Positions 1-5,504 of a stretch of DNA of 7,435 bases are shown piece after piece. The notes below the pieces were generated by a model. That model saw nothing but the letters and a program-made list of their open reading frames with translations, was not told where the DNA came from and searched no databases. Positions within the stretch are counted from its first letter, which is position 1; each line of letters begins with the position of its first letter. The translations under genes were made by a program, and so were the position numbers. This DNA is from DASSKF01 sp035690725 (GTDB lineage Bacteria; Actinomycetota; Actinomycetes; Actinomycetales; Dermatophilaceae), in NCBI GenBank assembly GCA_035690725.1, contig DASSKF010000134.1, positions 1 to 7,435 of the forward strand. The letters are read 5' to 3'.

Positions 1-308
1 GCCCCGACCAGCGACACCTTGCCGATCTGGTCGTCGTAGAGCAGGTGCGAGAAGCCCAGCCGCTCCTGACCCCGCTTGAGGGCCTGGACGGCCTTCTGCC
101 CCTCGGCTTGGGGGCAGGTGAAGGAGATGTCGGTCAACCCCGTCTCCACCGCGGAGACGTTCTGCACGATCATGTCGACGTTGACCTCGGCCTCGGCGAC
201 CAGCTGGAAGATCGCGGCCGCGGCCCCCGGCAGGTCCGGGACGCCGACGACGGTCACCTTCGCCTGGCTGCGGTCGTGCGCCACGCCGACGATCAGCGGC
301 TCTTCCAC
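1..308 (-). CDS. Internal in-frame start: aspartokinase beta subunit (regulatory ACT chain)
   Basis: Codon 260 of aspartate kinase is a GTG at 308-306, in the same frame. It is preceded by AAGGAG (319-314) with a 5-base spacer, a stronger ribosome site than the one at the gene's own start. The chain would begin with (V)EEPLIVGVAHDRSQAK, directly before the ACT domains. In Corynebacterium glutamicum, Bacillus and mycobacteria the aspartokinase beta subunit arises from such an in-frame internal start, and from memory the C. glutamicum site is at the equivalent VEEAVLTG sequence. The product would be a regulatory chain of about 170 residues that pairs with the full-length alpha chain. Position and site are seen directly; actual initiation here is inferred. 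Its C-terminus is beyond the window. Confidence 0.75.
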   Translation of the reverse strand, partial: MEEPLIVGVAHDRSQAKVTVVGVPDLPGAAAAIFQLVAEAEVNVDMIVQNVSAVETGLTDISFTCPQAEGQKAVQALKRGQERLGFSHLLYDDQIGKVSLVG

Positions 309-1085
309 TTCGGCTCCTTCAGCTCCGTCTCGGATGGCGGCGTCGTAGGCGTCCTGCGGCAGCACCCACGTGCCCTCCTGCTGGGAGAATGACGAGCGCA
401 CGTGGATCGGCACCTCGAACCGCCGGGCGTACTCGACACACCGCAGCATCAGCACCTTCGCGCCGCTGGCGGCCATCTCGAGCATCTCCTCGCTCGAGAT
501 CCGCTCCACCTTGCGGGCCGAGGGCACGATACGCGGGTCGGCGGTGAAGACGCCATCCACGTCGGTGTAGATCTCGCAGACGTCCGCCTCGAGCGCCGCC
601 GCGAGGGCGACGGCCGTGGTGTCCGACCCGCCCCGGCCGAGGGTGGTGATGTCCTTGCTGTCCTGGCTCACGCCCTGGAAGCCGGCCACGATCGTGATGT
701 CGCCGTCGTCGAGCGCGTGCTCGATCCGCCCCGGGGTGACGTCGATGATCCGCGCCCTGCCGTGGGTGGAGTCGGTGATCACACCGGCCTGCGAGCCGGT
801 GAACGACCGGGCCCGGTCGCCCAGGTTGGCGATCGCCATGCTGACCAGCGCCATCGACATCCGCTCGCCGGCCGTCAGCAGCATGTCCATCTCCCGCGCC
901 GGCGGCAGCGGCGTCACCTGCTCGGCGAGGTCGAGCAGGTCATCAGTGGTGTCCCCCATCGCCGAGACGACGACACACACCCGGTGACCGGCCTTGCGGG
1001 TCTCGACGATCCGGCGCGCGACCCGCTTGATGCTCTCGGCGTCAGCGAGGGAGGACCCGCCGTACTTCTGGACGACAAGACTCAC
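1..1085 (-). CDS. ask: Aspartate kinase (aspartokinase), C-terminus cut by window edge
   Basis: Phosphorylates L-aspartate with ATP to aspartyl-4-phosphate, the first cytosolic step toward lysine/diaminopimelate, threonine, methionine and isoleucine. The 361 visible residues begin SLVVQKYGGSS, the amino-acid-kinase nucleotide site (KYGGSS at about 7-12). TTLGRGGSDTTAVAL (about 148-162) and TDVDGVFTADPR (about 174-185) follow, both typical of aspartokinase. From about residue 265 comes the first ACT domain (VGVAHDRSQAKVTVVGVPD, then NVDMIVQNVSAVETGLTDIS), which in this family binds lysine/threonine for feedback control. Compared with the roughly 420-residue Corynebacterium LysC, about 60 residues (most of the second ACT domain) lie outside the window. 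The GTG start at 1085 is preceded by GGAG at 1096-1093, 7 bases away. In relatives asd usually follows, but that region is not visible. The family assignment is very secure; the symbol could equally be lysC. Confidence 0.97.
   Translation of the reverse strand, partial: MSLVVQKYGGSSLADAESIKRVARRIVETRKAGHRVCVVVSAMGDTTDDLLDLAEQVTPLPPAREMDMLLTAGERMSMALVSMAIANLGDRARSFTGSQAGVITDSTHGRARIIDVTPGRIEHALDDGDITIVAGFQGVSQDSKDITTLGRGGSDTTAVALAAALEADVCEIYTDVDGVFTADPRIVPSARKVERISSEEMLEMAASGAKVLMLRCVEYARRFEVPIHVRSSFSQQEGTWVLPQDAYDAAIRDGAEGAEVEEPLIVGVAHDRSQAKVTVVGVPDLPGAAAAIFQLVAEAEVNVDMIVQNVSAVETGLTDISFTCPQAEGQKAVQALKRGQERLGFSHLLYDDQIGKVSLVG
314..319 (-). promoter_or_regulatory. Shine-Dalgarno AAGGAG for the internal aspartokinase beta start
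   Basis: AAGGAG on the minus strand is complementary to the 16S rRNA tail and lies 5 bases before the in-frame GTG at 308. Such a purine run inside a high-GC coding sequence is unlikely to be neutral, because the encoded residues (E-G-A-E) could use other codons. Confidence 0.7.
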
Positions 1086-1092
1086 GTAGGTG

Positions 1093-1096
1093 CTCC
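1093..1096 (-). promoter_or_regulatory. Ribosome binding site of aspartate kinase
   Basis: GGAG on the minus strand sits 7 bases before the GTG at 1085. It supports that start, which also gives the usual short N-terminus before the KYGGSS motif. Confidence 0.6.
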
Positions 1097-1121
1097 GGAC
1101 GGACGACAGCGGGAGGCCAGC

Positions 1122-1150
1122 AGTCTATCGGCGTCCGGTCCGCGGACCGC
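1122..1150 (-). promoter_or_regulatory. Candidate promoter of aspartate kinase
   Basis: TAGACT at 1127-1122 fits the actinobacterial -10 pattern TANNNT and would place transcription start near 1115, giving a leader of about 30 bases that contains the GGAG site. The -35 position (about 1150-1145) does not match TTGACA. It overlaps the 14-base palindrome at 1136-1149. Seen: hexamer and palindrome. Inferred: promoter function. Confidence 0.35.
1136..1149. repeat. Perfect 14-base palindrome CGGTCCGCGGACCG
   Basis: A perfect inverted repeat with no spacer, lying where the -35 element of the candidate aspartate kinase promoter would fall. A dimeric regulator could bind such a site. In DNA this GC-rich a short palindrome can also arise by chance, so an operator role is only a suggestion. 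Confidence 0.4.
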
Positions 1151-1165
1151 AGCCGCCCGTATGCC

Positions 1166-1212
1166 GGACCCCCCCGGCCCCGGGGTCCCCCGGCCCCGGT
1201 GCCCCCGGCCGG
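1166..1212. repeat. GC-only tandem repeat and inverted repeat upstream of aspartate kinase
   Basis: Two identical 13-base copies of CCCCCGGCCCCGG lie at 1171-1183 and 1187-1199 (period 16). A shortened third copy, CCCCCGGCCGG, is at 1202-1212. The first copy is also part of a hairpin with arms GGACCCC (1166-1172) and GGGGTCC (1182-1188) and a 9-base loop. It lies upstream of the candidate aspartate kinase promoter and downstream of the DUF5063 gene. It may be simple slippage-derived repeat, or may help end transcription; there is no T-run. Confidence 0.5.
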
Positions 1213-1264
1213 ACTGTTGCTGACGGTTGCCTGCTCGAGGAGACCGCGGATCCTCAGCAATTTC

Positions 1265-1301
1265 CCCGCGGGCCAGGGGGCCCTCAGGGGCGGGGCGCGG
1301 G
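1265..1301 (-). terminator. Possible weak terminator after the DUF5063 gene
   Basis: Directly after the stop codon at 1304 the minus strand can fold a 6-bp outer stem (1296-1301 with 1265-1270, CCCGCG/CGCGGG). A small inner hairpin GCCC-CTGA-GGGC lies at 1291-1280. Downstream of the stem comes GAAATTGCTG rather than a T-run, so it is not a canonical intrinsic terminator. Position at the end of the operon is the main argument. Confidence 0.3.
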
Positions 1302-1303
1302 TC

Positions 1304-1885
1304 TCAGGGGTGGAGGGCGTCGAACTCCGCGTCCGCGACGGTCTCGTCGTCGGCGTCGAGCCGCAGGTGGGACAGGAGGGTGTGCAGGACCCGCAGCGCG
1401 CTCGTGGCCCGCTCACCCCAGGAGGAGAGGTAGCTGAACTGCCACCACCACAGCGCCTCGGTCAGCCGGCCCTCGTCGTAGTGGCGCAGCCCGTGGCCCA
1501 GCCCCTCGCACACGAGCGCGACGTCGTTGGAGACGGCGCCGCGGGTGACCTCGAGGGAGGTGACCGGGTCGACGAGGTCGGCGTACTCGTCGATGCCCTC
1601 GAACAGGTTGGCCAGCCCCTGCCGGACCGGGTCCAGGTCGTCCTCCGGACCGGTGTCCGGCTCGAACCGGTCGGCCGGCACCACGTCGGTGATCGCCCCG
1701 AGGCGGGTCCCGGTGACGAGGACCTGGGACAGGGCGAGCAGCAACAGCGGGATGGCGCTCTCCGGGGCGGACCCGGAGGCGACCTCCTGGACGGTGGTGA
1801 CGAACGTGCGGGCCTCGCGCGCCGTCTCGTCGGCGAGCACGCGCAGGTCCCCGGTGTCGGTGGGACCCGTGGAGCCGTCAGACAT
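1304..1885 (-). CDS. DUF5063 domain-containing protein
   Basis: A 193-residue soluble, acidic, mostly helical protein with no signal peptide, membrane segment or recognisable catalytic motif. The run EALWWWQFSYLSSWGERA (about 143-160) is the strongly conserved part I associate with DUF5063, an actinobacterial family commonly found immediately downstream of recR; its function is unknown. The ATG at 1885 lies inside the end of recR, giving an 8-base overlap (1878-1885). The recR tail supplies a purine-rich GGGGAGGAGG just upstream, so translation is probably coupled. A role tied to RecR or recombination repair is a context guess only; no DNA-binding motif is visible. The family call rests on the tryptophan motif and the gene neighbourhood. 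Confidence 0.88.
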   Translation of the reverse strand: MSDGSTGPTDTGDLRVLADETAREARTFVTTVQEVASGSAPESAIPLLLLALSQVLVTGTRLGAITDVVPADRFEPDTGPEDDLDPVRQGLANLFEGIDEYADLVDPVTSLEVTRGAVSNDVALVCEGLGHGLRHYDEGRLTEALWWWQFSYLSSWGERATSALRVLHTLLSHLRLDADDETVADAEFDALHP

Positions 1886-2477
1886 CGAGCAGCCTCCTCC
1901 CCTCGAACGCCCGCCCGAGGGTGACCTCGTCGGCGTACTCCAGGTCGCCGCCGACCGGGAGGCCGGAGGCCAGACGGGTGACCCGCAGCCCCATCGGTCC
2001 GAGCAGCCGCGCCAGGTAGGTGGCGGTCGCCTCGCCCTCGAGGTTGGGGTCCGTCGCGATGATGATCTCGGTGATCTCGCCGTCGGACAAGCGGCTCATC
2101 AGCTCCTTGACCCGCAGGTCGTCCGGGCCGACCCCCTCGATCGGGCTGATCGCGCCGCCGAGCACGTGGTAGCGGCCGCGGAACTCGCGGGTCTTCTCGA
2201 TGGCCACGACGTCCTTGGGTTCCTCGACCACGCAGACGGTCGACGGGTCACGTCGCTGGTCCTGGCAGATGCGGCAGAGCTCGGCCTCGGCGACGTTGCC
2301 GCACACGTCGCAGAAGCGCACCTTCTCCTTGACCTCCGAGAGCGCGTCGACCAGCCGCTTGACGTCGGCGGGGTCGGCCTGCAGCAGGTGGAAGGCGATG
2401 CGCTGGGCGCTCTTGGGCCCCACGCCCGGCAGCCGGCCGAGCTCGTCGATCAGGTCCTGGACCACGCCTTCGTACAC
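1878..2477 (-). CDS. recR: Recombination mediator protein RecR
   Basis: RecR acts with RecF and RecO to load RecA on single-stranded DNA covered by SSB during gap repair in the cytosol. The 199 residues match the family's usual length. Visible in order: an N-terminal helix-hairpin-helix (GRLPGVGPKSAQRIAFHLL, about 14-32); a four-cysteine zinc finger C56-x2-C59-x8-C68-x2-C71; a Toprim domain with CVVEEPKDVVAIE (about 82-94) and ATDPNLEGEATA (about 141-152); and the C-terminal RecR segment LPVGGDLEYADEVTLGRA (about 173-190). The GTG at 2477 gives the classic MYEGVVQDLIDELG start. It follows plsC by 60 bases and overlaps the DUF5063 start. All key residues appear intact. Confidence 0.98.
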   Translation of the reverse strand: MYEGVVQDLIDELGRLPGVGPKSAQRIAFHLLQADPADVKRLVDALSEVKEKVRFCDVCGNVAEAELCRICQDQRRDPSTVCVVEEPKDVVAIEKTREFRGRYHVLGGAISPIEGVGPDDLRVKELMSRLSDGEITEIIIATDPNLEGEATATYLARLLGPMGLRVTRLASGLPVGGDLEYADEVTLGRAFEGRRLLDV

Positions 2478-2484
2478 ACCGCAG

Positions 2485-2490
2485 ACCCTA
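2485..2490 (-). promoter_or_regulatory. TAGGGT before recR: ribosome site or leaderless -10
   Basis: TAGGGT on the minus strand ends 7 bases before the recR GTG at 2477. It fits the TANNNT -10 pattern at the distance expected of a leaderless transcript. Its AGGG core could instead be a weak Shine-Dalgarno. No -35 match is visible. Both readings remain open. Confidence 0.3.
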
Positions 2491-2537
2491 TGCCCTCTCG
2501 CCCGGCGGATCGCCCTCGTGGTGGCCCGACCCCGGCC

Positions 2538-3221
2538 TCAGGCGGAGGCGCCACCCACCCGTGCCGGCCGTTCGTTGTAGACGCCGGCCAGCTCCTGCCC
2601 GGACAGCGCGTGTATGGCGTCCATCACCTCGTCCGTCAGCTCCCTGCGGGCCCTGCCCTGCGGCACGGCGTCGAAGCGACCGGTCACCTCGATCGGCTTG
2701 CCGAACCGGACGCTCACCTTGCGCACCCGGGGCACGCGGGTGCCGACGGGCTGGATGTCCTGGGTGCCGGTGAGCGCGGTCGGGACGATCGGGCAGCCCG
2801 TCCTGAGGGCCAGCCACGCGACACCGGTCTTGCCGCGGTAGAGCCGGCCGTCCCGCGAGCGGGTGCCCTCGGGGTAGATGCCGAACGCCTTGCCCTCACG
2901 AAGGGCGCCGTGGGCCACGTCGAGGGAGGCCTGGGCGGCCCGGTGGTCGTCCCGCTCGACCGGGATCATGCCGATGGACTCGAACCACCACCGGCTGAGC
3001 GCACCCCGCGCGCCGGTGCCGGTGAAGTACTCGGCCTTGGCGAGGAAGGCCACCTGGCGGGGCGCGACGAGGATGATCGCCATGCTGTCGATGAAGGACA
3101 GGTGGTTGCTGGCGATGATCACCGGCCCGGTCGGGGGGATGTTCTCGGTGCCCTCGACCGTCGGCCGCCAGACGGCCCGCGCGAGCGGGGCGAGCGCCGA
3201 GCGGCTCACGCTGTAGAGCAC
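2538..3221 (-). CDS. plsC: Lysophospholipid acyltransferase family protein (PlsC-type 1-acylglycerol-3-phosphate acyltransferase)
   Basis: Likely transfers an acyl chain to 1-acyl-glycerol-3-phosphate to make phosphatidic acid at the inner face of the membrane. The 227 residues carry the PlsC motifs in order: NHLSFIDS with the catalytic H40-x4-D45; a region with FESIGMIPVERD (about 80-91); IYPEGTRSRDG (about 115-125), the glycerol-phosphate binding EGTR block; and CPIVPTALTGT (about 143-153). No clear transmembrane helix is visible, as in many short actinobacterial members. The GTG at 3221 shares one base with the dnaX stop (TAGTG), and GGGAG in the end of dnaX serves as ribosome site, so translation is coupled. 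Exact substrate cannot be told from sequence: phosphatidic acid synthesis is the default, but other acyl acceptors are possible. The gene lies where ybaB is normally found between dnaX and recR. Confidence 0.93.
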   Translation of the reverse strand: MLYSVSRSALAPLARAVWRPTVEGTENIPPTGPVIIASNHLSFIDSMAIILVAPRQVAFLAKAEYFTGTGARGALSRWWFESIGMIPVERDDHRAAQASLDVAHGALREGKAFGIYPEGTRSRDGRLYRGKTGVAWLALRTGCPIVPTALTGTQDIQPVGTRVPRVRKVSVRFGKPIEVTGRFDAVPQGRARRELTDEVMDAIHALSGQELAGVYNERPARVGGASA

Positions 3222-5443
3222 TACTGCTCCCGATCCTCGATGACCGTTCCCCCGAGCACGCTCTCGATGACCGGCCGGCCGACCGAGCTGCCGTCCTCGA
3301 TGTCCTCGTCATCCGCGCTGGCACCGCCGTCGGCCGGCTCCGGGTGCGGCGCCGGCCGGTCCGGACCGCCACCCTGCGTTCCCGGGTGGGCCGCCGGCTG
3401 CGGTGCCGCGGTCGGGCCGGTCGACGTCGCCCAGTCCGGCGGCGGCGCCGAGGACGTCTGCCACCCCTCGCCGTCCGACCCGCCGCGACCGGCAGCCGGG
3501 CCGCCTGCCGCGACACCCACGTCCTGCGGGCGCCGACCGCCCGGGGCGGGACTCCCGGGACCCGGCGAGCCGGGCGGCTGCGGCGCCCGGCCGGGGTCCG
3601 GCGCGTCCTGGGCGGCGGGTCGGCCCGCCGGACCGGGTCGGGAGCCGGACGGGGCAACGTCACCGGGCTTCATCGGCTGGCCCTCGACCCGAGCGTCGAC
3701 GCCGAGCACCTCGACGAGGGCCTGGCGCACCACCTCGGCGTGGTTGCGGCCCCGGAACGTGCTGGCCAGCGCCTCGTAGCCGAACCCGAGCAGCAGCCGG
3801 TTGCCGTCGAAGTCGAGCACGGTCGCGTTCTCCGAGACCAGGGACCAGGTGACCCGGGAGATCTTCGACACCCGCTGCAACACGTCGGACCAGGACCGGC
3901 GGATCGCCTCGGTGTCGATCCCGCCGGGCACCGGATGGGACGCCCGCGCCGCCTCGCTGTCCGCGACCGCCTCCGACGGAGCCGCCGGCCGCGGCGGGCG
4001 CTCCGACGGGGCCTCCGGTTCGGGTTGCGGGGCCTCGGAGGTCGGCTCCGGCCGGGTGGGCTGCGGGGCGGGCGACCGGCGCTCGGGCTGGGCCGGCGGT
4101 GCGGCCTGCTCCGGCTGCTGGAACCGGGGCCCGGGGGCGGCCTCCTGCTCCGGCGACGGTCCCCCGGGTGGCGCCTGCCTCGGCCCGGCCGGCTGCGGCG
4201 GGGCCTCCCGGCTCCGCGCGCCCTCGGGCGAGGGCGGCCGCTGGGTGGGGGACGGCTCCCGGTGGGCGGGGGCGACCGGGCCGCCCATCTCGAGGCGACG
4301 TTCGAGGCGGTCGAGGCGGGCGGCATACCCGCCCTCGCCGGAGGCGGTGGGCAACAGCACACGCGCGCAGATCAGCTCGAGCTGCAGGCGGGGCGCGGTG
4401 GCACCGGTCATCTCGGTGAGGCCGGCGTTGACGATGTCGGCGGCGCGGGACAGCGTGCCGGCGCCCAGGGACGCCGCCTGCTGACGCATCCGCTCGAGCT
4501 GGTCCTCGGGCAGGGTGCGCAGCACGGAGGCCGCCCCGTCGGGCACCGCGGCGATGATGATGAGGTCGCGCAGCCGCTCGAGCAGGTCCTCGACGAACCG
4601 GCGCGGGTCGTGGCCGGACTCGATGACCCGGTCGACCTGGCGGAACACCGCGCCCGCGTCACCGGCCGCGATGCCCTCGACGGTGGCGTCGAGCAGCTCG
4701 CCGTCGGTGAAGCCGAGCAGCGCGGCGGCGCCGTGGTAGGTCAGTCCCTCCGGCCCGGAGCCGGCGATGAGCTGGTCGAGCACGGACAGCGAGTCGCGGA
4801 CCGAGCCGCCGCCGGCCCGCACGACGAAGGACAGGACGCCCGGCTCGACGGCGACCCCCTCGGCCGCGCTGAGCTGCTCCATGTAGTCGGTGAGCCGCTG
4901 CGGCGGGACCAGGCGGAAGGGGTAGTGGTGGGTGCGCGAGCGGATGGTGCCGATGACCTTGTCCGGCTCGGTCGTCGCGAACACGAACTTCACGTGCTCG
5001 GGCGGTTCCTCGACGATCTTGAGCAGGGCGTTGAAGCCCTGCGGCGTCACCATGTGCGCCTCGTCGATGATGTAGACCTTGTAGCGGGACTGGGCCGGGC
5101 CGTAGGAGGCGCGTTCACGCAGGTCCCGGGCGTCCTCGACACCGCCGTGGCTGGCGGCGTCGATCTCGATGACGTCGACGCTGCCCGGGCCGCCGCGGGC
5201 GAGCGCCACGCAGGAGTCGCAGGTGCCGCAGGGCTCGGGCGTCGGGCCCTGCTCGCAGTTGAGGCACCGGGCGAGGATGCGGGCACTGGTCGTCTTGCCG
5301 CAGCCGCGCGGACCACTGAACAGGTAGGCGTGCCCGACCCGCCGCGAGCGCAGGGCCTGCATCAACGGCTCGGTGACGTGCTCCTGGCCGATGACGTCCG
5401 CGAACGTCTCCGGGCGGTAGCGGCGGTAGAGCGCGGTGGTCAC
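3221..5443 (-). CDS. dnaX: DNA polymerase III subunit gamma/tau
   Basis: Clamp-loader ATPase that loads the sliding clamp and organises the replicase. Visible in the 740 residues: RYRPETFADVIGQEHV (about 9-23); Walker A GPRGCGKT (44-51); zinc-binding C63, C72, C75, C78; Walker B YIIDEAH (about 124-130); sensor-1 FATTEP (about 155-160); and the SRT box (169-171, arginine finger R170). The clamp-loader collar extends to about 365. A Pro/Ala/Glu/Gln-rich linker (about 385-505) leads to a compact domain (about 508-590, SWSDVLQRVSKISRVTW, LLLGFGYEALASTF). A second disordered tail follows, then an acidic end with VGRPVIESVLGGTVIEDRE. The GTG at 5443 is forced, because an in-frame TAG lies 12 bases upstream. 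No A-rich slippery site for making gamma is visible, so one tau-like product is expected. First gene of the operon, divergent from the ABC ATPase gene. Confidence 0.98.
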   Translation of the reverse strand: MTTALYRRYRPETFADVIGQEHVTEPLMQALRSRRVGHAYLFSGPRGCGKTTSARILARCLNCEQGPTPEPCGTCDSCVALARGGPGSVDVIEIDAASHGGVEDARDLRERASYGPAQSRYKVYIIDEAHMVTPQGFNALLKIVEEPPEHVKFVFATTEPDKVIGTIRSRTHHYPFRLVPPQRLTDYMEQLSAAEGVAVEPGVLSFVVRAGGGSVRDSLSVLDQLIAGSGPEGLTYHGAAALLGFTDGELLDATVEGIAAGDAGAVFRQVDRVIESGHDPRRFVEDLLERLRDLIIIAAVPDGAASVLRTLPEDQLERMRQQAASLGAGTLSRAADIVNAGLTEMTGATAPRLQLELICARVLLPTASGEGGYAARLDRLERRLEMGGPVAPAHREPSPTQRPPSPEGARSREAPPQPAGPRQAPPGGPSPEQEAAPGPRFQQPEQAAPPAQPERRSPAPQPTRPEPTSEAPQPEPEAPSERPPRPAAPSEAVADSEAARASHPVPGGIDTEAIRRSWSDVLQRVSKISRVTWSLVSENATVLDFDGNRLLLGFGYEALASTFRGRNHAEVVRQALVEVLGVDARVEGQPMKPGDVAPSGSRPGPAGRPAAQDAPDPGRAPQPPGSPGPGSPAPGGRRPQDVGVAAGGPAAGRGGSDGEGWQTSSAPPPDWATSTGPTAAPQPAAHPGTQGGGPDRPAPHPEPADGGASADDEDIEDGSSVGRPVIESVLGGTVIEDREQ

Positions 5444-5449
5444 GGCACG

Positions 5450-5455
5450 ACACTA
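5450..5455 (-). promoter_or_regulatory. Candidate -10 (TAGTGT) for a leaderless dnaX transcript
   Basis: TAGTGT on the minus strand fits TANNNT and ends 6 bases before the GTG at 5443. Transcription would start at or next to the first base of the start codon. No Shine-Dalgarno is visible before that GTG, which agrees with leaderless translation, common in actinobacteria. The hexamer also contains the in-frame TAG that fixes the start. The -35 position is not recognisable. Confidence 0.45.
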
Positions 5456-5474
5456 GTCGGCCCGCCGGACAGGG

Positions 5475-5489
5475 CCACAGGCCCTGTGG
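5475..5489. repeat. 15-base palindrome CCACAGG-C-CCTGTGG in the divergent gap
   Basis: Perfect 7-base arms around one central base, in the 61-base region between the dnaX and ABC ATPase starts. It lies about where a -35 for the dnaX promoter would be, and its right arm overlaps the GGAGG ribosome site of the ABC gene at 5488-5492. It could be an operator controlling one or both directions or an RNA hairpin hiding the ribosome site. Function is inferred only. Confidence 0.45.
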
Positions 5490-5492
5490 AGG
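5488..5492 (+). promoter_or_regulatory. Probable ribosome binding site of the ABC ATPase gene
   Basis: GGAGG lies 12 bases before the GTG at 5505, longer than ideal, and 18 bases before the in-frame ATG at 5511. The spacing favours the GTG. The first two bases belong to the right arm of the palindrome at 5475-5489. Confidence 0.45.
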
Positions 5493-5504
5493 ACACTGGC
5501 CCTC

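Noticed and set aside
402..1223. 273-codon open frame on the plus strand opposite aspartate kinase
   Set aside because: It is antisense to a gene with unmistakable aspartokinase motifs; composition is rich in His, Arg, Asp and Gly with no recognisable domain.
1086..1303. Search for a small gene, leader peptide or riboswitch before aspartate kinase
   Set aside because: No start with a ribosome site and a plausible short frame was seen. The predicted leader is only about 30 bases, far too short for a lysine riboswitch, and the rest is GC repeat.
2478..2537. Search for ybaB between plsC and recR
   Set aside because: Only 60 bases are available, too short for the roughly 100-residue protein, and no fragment of it is recognisable.
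1527..3779. 750-codon open frame on the plus strand
   Set aside because: It runs antisense across DUF5063, recR, plsC and the end of dnaX, all of which have clear family motifs. Its translation is low-complexity Arg/Pro/Ala/Gly, typical of antisense frames in GC-rich DNA.
3670..4362. Alternative minus-strand frame inside dnaX, considered as a shifted gamma product
   Set aside because: The Arg/Pro-rich translation is only the +1 reading of the linker. No slippery sequence or stimulatory signal is visible at the frame junction.
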